From CADEDH01 sp965263455 (lineage in GTDB: Bacteria > Actinomycetota > Acidimicrobiia > Acidimicrobiales > SZUA-35): DNA of 64,000 bases. Location: the NCBI GenBank assembly GCA_965263455.1, contig CBDHHN010000004.1, positions 1,488,001 through 1,552,000 of the forward strand. Reading direction: 5' to 3'. Every line of letters starts with the position of its first letter. The first letter of the stretch is position 1. This document shows, piece after piece, positions 7,067 to 15,617 of this stretch. Both the position numbers and the translations under genes were made by a program. A model generated the notes under the pieces. It was not told the DNA's origin, did no database searches, and saw nothing but the letters and a program-made list of their open reading frames with translations.

Positions 7067-8911
7067 ATGGAAGACGACGTCGTAACAAACCCGACCGACA
7101 ACCGGCCGTTCGCCGATGTACTGCAGACCCGGATCTCGCGCCGCGAGGCCCTGGCCGGTGGTGCTGCGGCCGCCGCCGCCACGTTCTTCGTGGCTGCTAC
7201 CCCGGCCGAGGCGTTCGGTGGCACCCCCGCCGCCCCCGCCCTCAACACCGCCGCCGGGCTCGCCCCGTCGGGTGACGACTCGATCGGCTTCACCCCGGTG
7301 GCCAACGCCGACGCCGTCGGCCCCGAGCCGTCGGTTTCGCCCGACTACGAGTGGCAGGTCCTGATCCCCTGGGGCACCTCGCTGCAGCCGGGTGGCCCCG
7401 AGTGGCCGGCCAAGACCGCGGCCGAGGCCGAGGAGCAGATCGGCATCGGCCACGACGGTATGTGGTACTTCGCCGACCGGAAGAACCCCAACCGCGGCGT
7501 GCTGTGCATCAACCACGAGTTCGGCCGCACCAGCCACGTGCTGGGCAAGCCCGCTCCGGAGACCCTCGAAGAGGTCCGGATCATGCAGGCCGTCCACGGC
7601 GTGAGCTGCGTGACCGTCGCCCTCAACGACGACGGCGTGTGGGAGCGGGTGGCCTCCGGCCGTAACCGCCGCATCACCGTCAACACCCCGGTCAAGATGC
7701 AGGGCCCGGTCCGCAACTCCAAGCTGCTGAAGACCCCGGCCCGCAACCGGCCTCGGGGCACGGTGAACAACTGCGCCAACGGTTACACCCCGTGGGGCAC
7801 CTACCTCACCTGCGAGGAGAACTTCAACGGTTACTTCGGTTCGTCCGAGGGCGACGCCTTCGAGCCGACCGAGGAGCAGGCTCGCTACGGCTTCACCGCC
7901 GGCGGCTTCGGCTACGACTGGTTCAAGTTCGACGACCGGTTCGACCTGTCGAACCCGGAGTACACGAACGAGGAGAACCGCTTCGGCTGGATCGTGGAGA
8001 TCGATCCCGACAAGCCGAACAAGAAGCCCCTCAAGCGCACCGCTCTGGGCCGGTTCAAGCACGAGGGCATCGCCCTCACCATCGGCAAGGACGGCCGTGC
8101 CGTCGGCTACATGGGCGACGACCAGCGCTTCGACTACATCTACAAGTTCGTGTCCGAAGAGGACCACTCGAAGATGCTGCGCAAGGGCAAGAGCCCGCTG
8201 GACCACGGCAAGCTGTACTGCGCCCGGTTCAACGAGGACGGCTCGGGCGACTGGCTGGAGCTGACCGTCGACAACCCCGACCTGGCCGCTCGCTTCGACA
8301 GCCAGGAAGAGGTGCTGGTCTACGCCCGCCTCGCCGCCGACATCCTCGGCGCCACCCCGATGGACCGCCCCGAGTGGACCTCGGTCGGCCCGACCGGTCA
8401 CGTGTACTGCACCCTGACCAACAACTCCCGTCGGACCCCGGACGACACCAACGCCGCCAACCCCGACGGCCCCAACAACGACGGCCACATCATCCGCTGG
8501 CTCGACGCCGACGACCACGTCGGTGAGACCTTCGAGTGGGACATCATCCGCTTCGCCAAGGACTCTCGTGGCACCGAGTACCAGTTCACCGATCCGGACG
8601 GCCTCTGGGTCGACCCCGACGGTCGTATCTTCATCCAGACCGACGGTGGTCAGCCCGACGGGCAGAACAACCAGATGCTGGTGAGCAACGAGGCCGGCGA
8701 GATCCGTCGCCTGTTCTCGGGTGTGACCTCGGACGAGATCACCGGTATCGCGGTCACCCCCGACCGGAAGTACCTGTTCATCAACACCCAGCATCCGGGC
8801 AACGGCGACCCCACCCTGACCAACTTCCCGGCCCCGACCGATGGCGTGACGATCCCCCGTGACTCCACCATCGTGCTCCGTCGCAAGGACGGCGGCATCG
8901 TCGGTAGCTGA
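7067..8911 (+). CDS. secreted PhoX-family phosphatase (DUF839)
   Basis: 614 aa. The N-terminus has a twin-arginine signal with SRREAL around residues 24-29 and a hydrophobic Ala-rich segment ending near PAEAF, so it is exported folded by Tat. The mature part fits PhoX alkaline phosphatases, Ca/Fe-dependent phosphomonoesterases (blocks such as LCINHEFGRT, TPWGTYLTCEENFNGYFG, KHEGIALTIGKDGRAVGYMG, GHVYCTLTNNSRR). It would release phosphate from organic esters outside the membrane. An AGGAGG Shine-Dalgarno lies just before the ATG. Codon use is more biased (CGT, CTG, AAG, GGC) than in neighbours, suggesting high expression. Two strong hairpins follow, and the upstream region carries a PHO-box-like repeat. 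Confidence 0.93.
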   Translation: MEDDVVTNPTDNRPFADVLQTRISRREALAGGAAAAAATFFVAATPAEAFGGTPAAPALNTAAGLAPSGDDSIGFTPVANADAVGPEPSVSPDYEWQVLIPWGTSLQPGGPEWPAKTAAEAEEQIGIGHDGMWYFADRKNPNRGVLCINHEFGRTSHVLGKPAPETLEEVRIMQAVHGVSCVTVALNDDGVWERVASGRNRRITVNTPVKMQGPVRNSKLLKTPARNRPRGTVNNCANGYTPWGTYLTCEENFNGYFGSSEGDAFEPTEEQARYGFTAGGFGYDWFKFDDRFDLSNPEYTNEENRFGWIVEIDPDKPNKKPLKRTALGRFKHEGIALTIGKDGRAVGYMGDDQRFDYIYKFVSEEDHSKMLRKGKSPLDHGKLYCARFNEDGSGDWLELTVDNPDLAARFDSQEEVLVYARLAADILGATPMDRPEWTSVGPTGHVYCTLTNNSRRTPDDTNAANPDGPNNDGHIIRWLDADDHVGETFEWDIIRFAKDSRGTEYQFTDPDGLWVDPDGRIFIQTDGGQPDGQNNQMLVSNEAGEIRRLFSGVTSDEITGIAVTPDRKYLFINTQHPGNGDPTLTNFPAPTDGVTIPRDSTIVLRRKDGGIVGS

Positions 8912-8920
8912 CGCCGGCTT

Positions 8921-8995
8921 CTGAGCCTCGGGCTCAGGGTCTGAATCCGACGCCCCGCTCCGGCCGTTCCTCCCCCTCGGCCGGGGCGGGGCGTC
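8921..8995 (+). terminator. double hairpin terminator after phoX
   Basis: The first hairpin, 8921-8937, is a perfect 7-bp stem (CTGAGCC) with a 3-nt loop. The second, 8949-8995, has 17-bp arms (one G-T pair) and a 13-nt pyrimidine-rich loop. It sits between convergent phoX and the flavin monooxygenase gene. Confidence 0.75.
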
Positions 8996-9078
8996 GTCGC
9001 GTCCGGGGTCCGGGGGTCACCTCTGGGGCGCGGCCGAACGAGGGGCCGGGGCCCGGCAGCCCCGGCAGCCGAGCGATG

Positions 9079-10878
9079 TCAGTCGGCGGTCCGGAACTCC
9101 AGGCCCTCGAAGCGGCCTGAGTTTCGCCACTCGTCGATGTAGGCGAAGTAGGCCACCGGGCCGTCGGGGTACCCCAGGGCGTTCAGCCGGGCCGTGGGGC
9201 CGGGATCGATGCCCTCGTTGTTGTAGTAGCCCGGGGTGCAGCTCTGGTCGCCGCCGAAGGTCCGACCCCCGGCGATGAGCCTGTCGACCCAGGCCTGCTC
9301 GGCCTCGGCCGTGGGCTCGACCTCGTCGGCTCCGATCTCGAGGGCATGGGAGACGACGGCGGCCAGCGTCTTGCCCGCCTCGGTCAGATTGTGGGGCACG
9401 TTGGAGATCAGATTGGCCGCCTGGTTGGGTCCGACCACGAACAGGTTGGGGAACCCGTGGACGTGGCGGCCATGGAGGCTGCGCATGCCGTCGGCCCAGT
9501 GGTCCGACAGCGTCTCGCCGTCCCGGCCCACGACCTCGAACCCGGCCCGCCGGGCGTAGCTGGTGCCGACCTCGAACCCGGAGGCGAAGATCAGGCAGTC
9601 GAGTTCGTGGTGCTCTCCCCCGACCCAGACGCCGGTCTCGTCGATCCGTTCCACCCCCCGGCCGTCGGTGTCGACCAGGTTGACGTTGGGCCGGTTGTAG
9701 GCCTGGAGGTACTCGTCGTGGAAGCAGGGCCGCTTGCACAGCTGCCGGTACCAGGGCTTGAGGGCCTCGGCCGCGTCGGGGTCCTCGACCAGCTGGTCGA
9801 CCCGGTCCCGGATCTCGGCCATCTTCTCGTCGTCGGAGTCGTGGTAGGCCTGGAGGAGCCCGGCCGGGGAGAAGTCACCGTTGGCCACGGCCCGATCCCG
9901 GATCCGTTGGCTGAGGTCGGTCCACCCGTCCTTGACCAGGTCCTCGTCGGCGAAGCCACCGGTCTGGAGCAGGGTGAAGTTGGCCAGCCACCGTTCCTGC
10001 CAACCCGGCTCGAGGGAGGCGAACCACTCGGGGTCGATGTCGTGGTTGTTGCGGATATCGATCGACGACGGCGTCCGCTGGAACACCAGCAGCTCGCCGG
10101 CGTCGCGGGCGAGGTAGGGGATGCACTGGACGGCGGTGGCCCCGGTGCCGATGATGCCGACCCGCTTGTCGGCCAGGTGGGTCATGGGGGCACCCGACGG
10201 GTCGCCCCCGGTGTAGGCGTAATCCCAGCGGCTGGTGTGGAAGGCGTGACGCTCGAAGGTGTCGATCCCGGGTATGCCCGGCAGCTTCGGCCGGTGCAGG
10301 GGGCCGGGGCCCATGGCCACGAACCGGGCCCGCATCGTGTCGCCCCGGTTGGTGCGAATGATCCATCGGGAGGCGTCGCCGTCCCAGGCCAGGGAGGTGA
10401 CCTCGGTGCAGAACACGGCGTTGTCGTAGAGCCCGAAGTGGCGGCCGATGCGACGGCTGTGCTCCAGGATCTCGGGGGCGTAGGTGTACTTCTTGGTCGG
10501 CATGTGGCCCGTCTCCTCCAGCAGGGGGAGGTAGACGAAGGCCGCGGTGTCGCACATGGCCCCCGGGTAGCGGTTCCAGTACCAGGTGCCGCCGAAGTCG
10601 CCGCCCTTCTCGATGATCCGGACGTCGTCCAAGCCGGCCTCACGCATCCGGGCCCCGGCCAGAAGCCCGGCGAACCCGCCGCCGACGAAGGCGAACGTGA
10701 CCTCGTCGGTCAGGGGTTCCCGGGGCTCGGGTTCGGCGTAGGGGTCGTCGAGGAAGTGGGCGTAGCGGCCGGTCGGTTCCAGGTACTGCTCGTTGCCGTC
10801 GGGGCGAAGGCGCTTGTCCCGCTCGGCGGCGTAGCGGGCGTGGACGGCATCGAGATCGTGGGGATCGAGGGCGGTCAT
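9079..10878 (-). CDS. flavin-containing monooxygenase (Baeyer-Villiger-like)
   Basis: 599 aa. The FAD-binding motif VGGGFAGLLAG lies near residue 62, followed by FGGTWYWNRYPGAMCD as in cyclohexanone-type Baeyer-Villiger enzymes; a second nucleotide motif IGTGATAVQC should bind NADPH. The fingerprint region reads FERHAFHTSRWD, matching FxGxxxHxxxWD except that Arg replaces the Gly. A C-terminal FVVGPNQAANL block is also typical. The start at 10878 is preceded by GGAGGCG; the longer frame upstream is a shadow. It follows the acyl-CoA dehydrogenase gene by 13 nt, so they form one operon, suggesting ring or ketone oxygenation coupled to acyl-CoA degradation of a hydrophobic compound (inference). 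Confidence 0.92.
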   Translation of the reverse strand: MTALDPHDLDAVHARYAAERDKRLRPDGNEQYLEPTGRYAHFLDDPYAEPEPREPLTDEVTFAFVGGGFAGLLAGARMREAGLDDVRIIEKGGDFGGTWYWNRYPGAMCDTAAFVYLPLLEETGHMPTKKYTYAPEILEHSRRIGRHFGLYDNAVFCTEVTSLAWDGDASRWIIRTNRGDTMRARFVAMGPGPLHRPKLPGIPGIDTFERHAFHTSRWDYAYTGGDPSGAPMTHLADKRVGIIGTGATAVQCIPYLARDAGELLVFQRTPSSIDIRNNHDIDPEWFASLEPGWQERWLANFTLLQTGGFADEDLVKDGWTDLSQRIRDRAVANGDFSPAGLLQAYHDSDDEKMAEIRDRVDQLVEDPDAAEALKPWYRQLCKRPCFHDEYLQAYNRPNVNLVDTDGRGVERIDETGVWVGGEHHELDCLIFASGFEVGTSYARRAGFEVVGRDGETLSDHWADGMRSLHGRHVHGFPNLFVVGPNQAANLISNVPHNLTEAGKTLAAVVSHALEIGADEVEPTAEAEQAWVDRLIAGGRTFGGDQSCTPGYYNNEGIDPGPTARLNALGYPDGPVAYFAYIDEWRNSGRFEGLEFRTAD

Positions 10879-10891
10879 GGTCGCCTCCTGG

Positions 10892-12103
10892 TCAGGAACG
10901 GGGGACGTCGACCCAGGGGACGTCCTTGTCGAGCCGGGGCTCGCCGGGCAGGCCGAGGACCTGCTCGCCCAGGATGTTGCGCATGATCTCGCTGGTGCCA
11001 CCCTCGATGGAGTTGGCCCGGACCCGGAGGAAGGCGTGACCCACGCCGTTCTCGGAGCCGGTGGCGCTGAGTTCCTCGGGTCGGCGGAAGGTGAAGTCGT
11101 AGCCGACCTGACCGGCCATGCCCTGGAACTCGACGGCCTTCTCGAAGATGGCCTTGTTGAGGTTGGAGTAGGCCAGCTTGGCCACCGAGCCCTCGGGCCC
11201 GGGGTTGCCGGCCCGGCGGTTGGCTCCGGCCCGCATGTTGGTCAGCCGCAGCGTCTCGGCTTCGATCCAGAGCTTCATCAGCTCGTCCCGCCGCACGGCA
11301 CCCTTCTCCTCATCGGGGAGCTTCTCCCACACGCCGACGAGGGAGGCGATGGCCCCCGATCCCCGCTTGGGGGCGCCGCCGGTGCCGATGGCGGTCCGCT
11401 CGTTCATGAGGGTGGTGAGCGACACCCGCCACCCCTCGCCCTCGTCGCCGATGCGGTTGGCGTCGGGGACCCGGGCGTCGGTCATGTAGACCTCGTTGAA
11501 CTCGGCCTCACCCGTGATCTGGCGCAGGGGCCGGACCTCGACGCCTTCGCTCTTCATGTCGATGGCGAAGTAGGTCATGCCCTTGTGCTTGGGCAGGTCG
11601 GGGTTGGATCGGGTGACCAGCATCCCCCAGTGGGCCAGGTGGGCGATGGTGTTCCACACCTTCTGGCCGTTGACCACCCACTCGTCACCGTCCTTGACCG
11701 CCTTGGTGGCCAGGCCGGCGAAGTCGGAACCGGCACCGGGCTCGGAGAAGAGCTGGCACCACCGCTCCTCGCCGGTGAACATCGGGCGTAGGAAGCGCTG
11801 CTTCTGCTCGTCATTGCCGTGGGTGTGGATGGTGGGGCCGGCCAGATTGAGGAAGAAGCTGGCCGGGTCGGGACCCGGGGCCTTCTCGGCCCGGAGCCGT
11901 TGCTCCACCGCCCGCTGGAGCTGAGGACGGACACCGAGCCCGCCGTGGCCCTTGTCGAAATGGACCCAGGCCAGACCGTGGTCGAACTGGTGGCCGCGGA
12001 ACTCCTTGGCCGGGACAGAGGCGGGATCGACGGCGTCGAAAAGGGCGTTCAGGGCGTCTTCGACGGCCTGGGCTTCAGCATCGAGAACCTGGGTGTCAGA
12101 CAT
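10892..12103 (-). CDS. acyl-CoA dehydrogenase
   Basis: 403 aa, the usual length for a FAD-dependent acyl-CoA dehydrogenase. Recognisable are CQLFSEPGAGSDFAGL (substrate and flavin contact), DEWVVNGQKVWNT, the TYFAIDM strand and the C-terminal GGTSEIMRNILGEQVLGLP. It introduces a 2,3-double bond in an acyl-CoA thioester and passes electrons to ETF. The gene heads a two-gene operon with the flavin monooxygenase. A perfect 15-bp inverted repeat lies 20-53 nt upstream of the start and could be an operator or the terminator of the preceding ysxC gene. Chain specificity cannot be read. Confidence 0.95.
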   Translation of the reverse strand: MSDTQVLDAEAQAVEDALNALFDAVDPASVPAKEFRGHQFDHGLAWVHFDKGHGGLGVRPQLQRAVEQRLRAEKAPGPDPASFFLNLAGPTIHTHGNDEQKQRFLRPMFTGEERWCQLFSEPGAGSDFAGLATKAVKDGDEWVVNGQKVWNTIAHLAHWGMLVTRSNPDLPKHKGMTYFAIDMKSEGVEVRPLRQITGEAEFNEVYMTDARVPDANRIGDEGEGWRVSLTTLMNERTAIGTGGAPKRGSGAIASLVGVWEKLPDEEKGAVRRDELMKLWIEAETLRLTNMRAGANRRAGNPGPEGSVAKLAYSNLNKAIFEKAVEFQGMAGQVGYDFTFRRPEELSATGSENGVGHAFLRVRANSIEGGTSEIMRNILGEQVLGLPGEPRLDKDVPWVDVPRS

Positions 12104-12122
12104 GCACCCATTCTTGCATCGG

Positions 12123-12156
12123 CCCTCTCCCTTGACCAGCCGGTCAAGGGAGAGGG
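12123..12156. promoter_or_regulatory. perfect 15-bp inverted repeat (operator or terminator)
   Basis: Arms at 12123-12137 and 12142-12156 are exact complements, separated by AGCC. The inner part TTGACC-N4-GGTCAA has the form of a TetR-type operator. It lies between the stop of ysxC and the start of the acyl-CoA dehydrogenase gene, both on the minus strand, so it may act as terminator, operator or both. Confidence 0.6.
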
Positions 12157-12197
12157 GTCATGGGACCGCCACGGACGTCGACCGGCAGGGTGCGCGG

Positions 12198-12779
12198 TCA
12201 GTCGAGCCAGTCGAGAACGAGGGAGCGCAGACGGTCGATTCCGGTGCCGTTCTGGGCGCTCACCCACACGACATCGCCGTCCTCCAGGTCGCAGCCCGCG
12301 GCCAGATCCCGGCGGCGCCGGGTCCGCTTCGACGACTTGACCTTGTCGTGCTTGGTCGCCACCACCGTGTGGGGCAGGCCGTGTTCCCGGAGCCAGGCCA
12401 ACATGTCGACGTCCAGCGCCGTCGGGCCGACCAGCCCGTCGACCAGGACGATCACCATCGTCAAGCCCTCCCGGTCGAGGAGGTACTGCTCGACCATGGC
12501 CATCCACGCCGCCCGCTCCCCCCGGCCGGCCTTGGCGTAGCCGTAGCCGGGCAGGTCGACCAGGCTCCCGCCCCCGTCGACCGCGAACAGGTTCAGGAGG
12601 CGGGTGCGGCCCGGGGTGTTGGACACCTTGGCCAGCTTCTTCGAGTGCCCCAGGGCGTTGATGAGCGACGACTTGCCCACATTGGACCGGCCGACGACGG
12701 CCACCTCGGCCTCCGATGGCGGCAGGCGATCCACCCGGTCGGCCGAGGTCACGAACGAGAGGGACAACGGCCGGGCCAC
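12198..12779 (-). CDS. ysxC: ribosome biogenesis GTPase YsxC/EngB
   Basis: 193 aa TRAFAC GTPase of the EngB/YihA/YsxC family, needed for late assembly of the 50S ribosomal subunit. G1 is GRSNVGKS at 30-37, G2 region TPGRTR at 55-60, G3 DLPGYGYAKAG from 75, G4 TKHDK and G5 SAQ. The GTG start at 12779 lies 6 nt after a TAGGGT box. The gene is divergent from a proline-rich membrane protein gene with 62 bp between. Usual genomic partners (engA, lon) are absent here. Confidence 0.96.
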   Translation of the reverse strand: MARPLSLSFVTSADRVDRLPPSEAEVAVVGRSNVGKSSLINALGHSKKLAKVSNTPGRTRLLNLFAVDGGGSLVDLPGYGYAKAGRGERAAWMAMVEQYLLDREGLTMVIVLVDGLVGPTALDVDMLAWLREHGLPHTVVATKHDKVKSSKRTRRRRDLAAGCDLEDGDVVWVSAQNGTGIDRLRSLVLDWLD

Positions 12780-12785
12780 GCCCCG

Positions 12786-12791
12786 ACCCTA
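12786..12791 (-). promoter_or_regulatory. -10 element TAGGGT of ysxC
   Basis: TAGGGT on the minus strand ends 6 nt before the GTG at 12779. Confidence 0.5.
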
Positions 12792-12828
12792 TCCGGGCCG
12801 CCGCCGCCCCGAGAGCGGGCGGTCTGTC

Positions 12829-12834
12829 TACATT
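12829..12834 (+). promoter_or_regulatory. -10 element TACATT of the Pro-rich membrane protein gene
   Basis: TACATT ends 7 nt before the GTG at 12842 and is one of the few AT-rich hexamers in the region. It decides the start: the open frame runs on upstream without a better site. Confidence 0.55.
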
Positions 12835-12841
12835 GAACCGT

Positions 12842-13513
12842 GTGAGCGGGCCTCCACCCTACGACCCTCCCCCGGGCCACCAGCCGGGCTTCCAACCCCC
12901 GTACCCGGCCGGGGGCCAGCCGCCCGGTAACCCGTCCTACCCCACGCCCGGGTACGGGGCGGCCCCCGGCCCCGCCCCGGGCCAGTACCAGCCCGGCGCC
13001 CAACCGCCCGGCTACGGCCAGGTGCCCTACCAACCGATGGGGTCCTACCCGGGGTCGACGCCTCCGCCCCGCAAACGGAGCCCGTGGCTCATCCTGGGCA
13101 TCGTGCTCGGCATCGGGGCGCTCGTCTTCGTCGGTTGCACCGCCGCCATCGTCGTCCTGGTCGCCTCCGACAACGGCGCCCGCGAGTTCACCACCGAGTT
13201 GGCCATCGACTTCTCCGATGCCCAACCGGCGGCCCAGGCGGCCACGTGCGAGGTCGAGGGGCTGGACTTCGCCGACGACTACCGGGTGTTCACCACCGTC
13301 ACCAACCTCGACGGCGAGCGGTCGCACTACGAGGTCCGCTACCAGTTGATCGACGGCGACACCATCATCGGCAACGACTTCGGCATCATCAGCGGCCTCG
13401 AACCGGGCGACACCGAGCGCGACGACGCCTTCGGGGTGATCGGCGGCACCACACCCTGGCAGGACATCACCTGCCGGGTGACCGAGACCCTCCGGGTCCC
13501 GACCGACGGCTGA
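12842..13513 (+). CDS. Pro/Gly/Tyr-rich single-pass membrane protein
   Basis: 223 aa. The first 80 or so residues are Pro, Gly, Tyr and Gln-rich and presumably cytoplasmic. A Lys/Arg cluster (PPRKRSPW) precedes one membrane helix (LILGIVLGIGALVFVGCTAAIVVLVA). The external domain of about 120 residues contains two Cys (AATCEVEGL and ITCRVTE) that could form a disulfide and resembles DUF4352/FxLYD-type beta-sandwich domains (EVRYQLIDGDTIIGNDFGII). The function is unknown. The GTG at 12842 is chosen because a TACATT box lies just upstream; the frame also extends over the ysxC start region. Confidence 0.8.
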   Translation: MSGPPPYDPPPGHQPGFQPPYPAGGQPPGNPSYPTPGYGAAPGPAPGQYQPGAQPPGYGQVPYQPMGSYPGSTPPPRKRSPWLILGIVLGIGALVFVGCTAAIVVLVASDNGAREFTTELAIDFSDAQPAAQAATCEVEGLDFADDYRVFTTVTNLDGERSHYEVRYQLIDGDTIIGNDFGIISGLEPGDTERDDAFGVIGGTTPWQDITCRVTETLRVPTDG

Positions 13514-13557
13514 ACCCGACCTCCGGCGGCGGACCCGCCCCCGGGCACGGGACGTCC

Positions 13558-13563
13558 TAGGAT
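13558..13563 (+). promoter_or_regulatory. -10 element TAGGAT of the epoxide hydrolase-like gene
   Basis: TAGGAT ends 8 nt before the ATG at 13572. Confidence 0.5.
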
Positions 13564-13571
13564 CGGCGACC

Positions 13572-14552
13572 ATGTCCGATCTCGAACACGGCAACCTCGA
13601 AACCAACGGCATCAACATCCACTACGTGAGCCAGGGCGAGGGACCCCTGGTCGTGTTGTGCCACGGCTTCCCCGAGTCCTGGTACTCGTGGCGCCACCAG
13701 CTGCCGGCCCTGGCCGACGCCGGCTACCGGGCCGTGGCCCTGTCCATGCGGGGCTACGGCCTGACCGACGCCCCGGTCGACATCGACCGCTACACCATCC
13801 ACCACCTGATCGGTGACGTGGTCGGGGTGGTCGGCGGCCTGGGAGCCGACCAGGCCGTCGTCGTCGGCCACGACTGGGGTGCTCCGGTGGCCTGGTACGC
13901 CGCCCTGACCCGCCCGGATCTGTTTCGGGCCGTGGTCGGCCTCAGCGTCCCCTACACACCGCCCACCGGGGGCCTGCCCGACGGCGTCACCGTCGACGAC
14001 GTCATGGCCCTGGCCGCCGGCGATCGGGCCTACTACCGCCTCTACTTCCAGGAGCCGGGCAAGGCCGAGGAGGAACTGGAGGCCGACCCCCACCGGTCCG
14101 TCCTCGGGTTCCTCTACCGGATCTCGGGGGAAGCGGTGGCCGACGGCGACGAGATCTTCGACGGACACTTCCCGGCCGGCACGCGCCTCATCGACCACCT
14201 CGTGGTGCCCGACTCCCTACCGGCGTGGCTGACCGAGGAGGATGTCGCCTTCTACGTCGAGGAGATCACGCGCACCGGGTTCCGGGGCGGTCTCAACTGG
14301 TACCGCAACATCAAGCGGATCCCGGGTGCCCTGGCCCCCTGGGTCGGCGCCACCATCACCAACCCGGCCTGCTACATCGCCGGCAGCACCGACCTCATCG
14401 CCGGCAACACGCCCGAGGCCATCGCCGGCATGCAGGCCGCCCTCCCCGACCTTCGGCACTGCGAGCTGCTGGAGGGGGCCGGGCACTGGATCCAGCAGGA
14501 GCGGCCCGACGAGGTCAATCAGGCCCTGCTGACCTTCCTCGACGGGCTCTGA
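13572..14552 (+). CDS. alpha/beta hydrolase, epoxide hydrolase type
   Basis: 326 aa. The oxyanion motif HGFPES is at 31-36. The nucleophile elbow VGHDWGAP places Asp at residue 101, as in epoxide hydrolases and haloalkane dehalogenases. The catalytic His lies in GAGHWIQQERPDE near the C-terminus. The cap region contains the Tyr residues expected for epoxide protonation, but I did not align them. Probable role: hydrolysis of organic epoxides to diols. The 3' end overlaps the convergent YihY gene by 34 nt. Confidence 0.9.
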   Translation: MSDLEHGNLETNGINIHYVSQGEGPLVVLCHGFPESWYSWRHQLPALADAGYRAVALSMRGYGLTDAPVDIDRYTIHHLIGDVVGVVGGLGADQAVVVGHDWGAPVAWYAALTRPDLFRAVVGLSVPYTPPTGGLPDGVTVDDVMALAAGDRAYYRLYFQEPGKAEEELEADPHRSVLGFLYRISGEAVADGDEIFDGHFPAGTRLIDHLVVPDSLPAWLTEEDVAFYVEEITRTGFRGGLNWYRNIKRIPGALAPWVGATITNPACYIAGSTDLIAGNTPEAIAGMQAALPDLRHCELLEGAGHWIQQERPDEVNQALLTFLDGL

Positions 14553-15538
14553 TCCTCGTCGGCCTCCGGCCGCTCGACCTCCCGGGCCGTGTCGACCGCA
14601 TGGTCGACGGCCTGGTCGGCAACCGTTGGGGGTGACACGATCCGGCGTAGCTCGCCGGTGGAGTCGCGGAGCTTCTGGTTGAGGCCCCAGGTCTGGGGGT
14701 GACGGTCGATCCCGAACCGCTCGGCCCACTGGAAGTTGACGACGCCGCCGATGAGCAGCACCTGGGCCGCGATCCACAGCCAGGTCAACGCCAACAGACC
14801 GGCACCGACGGCGGCGGTGACCCCGTTGGCCGAGGCCGTCAGCGACACGTAGAACCCGAAGCCGACCGAGAGCAGCCACCACAGCACGGCGGCCACCACC
14901 GCCCCCGGCAGGTCGTGCAGCCAGCGGCTGCGCTGGGACGGGCCGAAGTGGTAGATGGTCTGGGCCCACAGCACGAGCACCACCATGGCCATCATCGACC
15001 GGATCCAGGCCACCACCGGGGCGTCGGGCACGGCGCTCCACAGCACCCGCTCCAGCACCACCAGGGGCACGACCACGAGCAGGCTGCCGAGGCCCAGGGC
15101 CAGGGCCACGACCCTGGTGTGGTACCAGCGGCGGCCGTTCTCGATGCCGTAGATGTCATCGAGCGACCGGAGCAGCCCGGCGAACCCCCGACTCATCGAC
15201 CACAGGGCCACCGCCAGCGACACGGTCAGCAGGGACGGGTTGTTCTGGGCGAACAGGGTCCGGACGGCGTCCTCGATGCCGCCCGATTCATCGGTGAAGA
15301 CCCGGTTGACGAACTGGACGGCGCTCTCCTCGACGTCGGTCGAGATGCTGAAGCTCACGAACGACTCGAGCCAGCCGAGCGCGGCCAACAGGGCCAGGAT
15401 CGAAGCCGGGAGCGACACCAGGATCCAGAACACGACCCCGGCGGCCAGATCGCCGACGCCACCGTGGTACCAGCGCAGGGCCACGTCGACCACGAAGCGC
15501 CACACGGCCCCAACCTTGCTCACATGCCTCCCCTGCAC
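14519..15538 (-). CDS. YihY/BrkB-family inner-membrane protein
   Basis: 339 aa, six or so membrane helices (FWILVSLPASILALLAALGW, VVALALGLGSLLVVVPLVV, MMAMVVLVLWAQTIYHF, LPGAVVAAVLWWLLSVGFGF, VGAGLLALTWLWIAAQVLLI). The blocks RGFAGLLRSLDDIYG and WGLNQKLR resemble the YihY family, once misnamed RNase BN. The function is unknown. The GTG at 15538 is 6 nt after a TACCCT box, which favours it over the in-frame GTG at 15523. The last 34 nt overlap the epoxide hydrolase gene on the other strand. Confidence 0.9.
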   Translation of the reverse strand: MQGRHVSKVGAVWRFVVDVALRWYHGGVGDLAAGVVFWILVSLPASILALLAALGWLESFVSFSISTDVEESAVQFVNRVFTDESGGIEDAVRTLFAQNNPSLLTVSLAVALWSMSRGFAGLLRSLDDIYGIENGRRWYHTRVVALALGLGSLLVVVPLVVLERVLWSAVPDAPVVAWIRSMMAMVVLVLWAQTIYHFGPSQRSRWLHDLPGAVVAAVLWWLLSVGFGFYVSLTASANGVTAAVGAGLLALTWLWIAAQVLLIGGVVNFQWAERFGIDRHPQTWGLNQKLRDSTGELRRIVSPPTVADQAVDHAVDTAREVERPEADEDQSPSRKVSRA

Positions 15539-15544
15539 CGGTCC

Positions 15545-15550
15545 AGGGTA
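15545..15550 (-). promoter_or_regulatory. -10 element TACCCT of the YihY gene
   Basis: TACCCT on the minus strand ends 6 nt before the GTG at 15538 and helps choose this start. Confidence 0.45.
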
Positions 15551-15605
15551 GGGAGTCCCGCTTCGGAGTTCCGGGATTCACCTGCCAGACCTCCTAGCCT
15601 ACGGG

Positions 15606-15611
15606 TAGGGT
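15606..15611 (+). promoter_or_regulatory. -10 element TAGGGT of the dienelactone hydrolase-like gene
   Basis: TAGGGT ends 6 nt before the ATG at 15618. Confidence 0.5.
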
Positions 15612-15617
15612 CGGCCC

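Noticed and set aside
14519..14552. 34-nt antisense overlap as a regulatory feature
   Set aside because: Short tail-to-tail overlaps are common in dense genomes and nothing further supports a function.
15523..15523. alternative GTG start for the YihY gene
   Set aside because: GGGGAGG is only 3 nt away, which is too close, whereas a TACCCT box fits the GTG at 15538.
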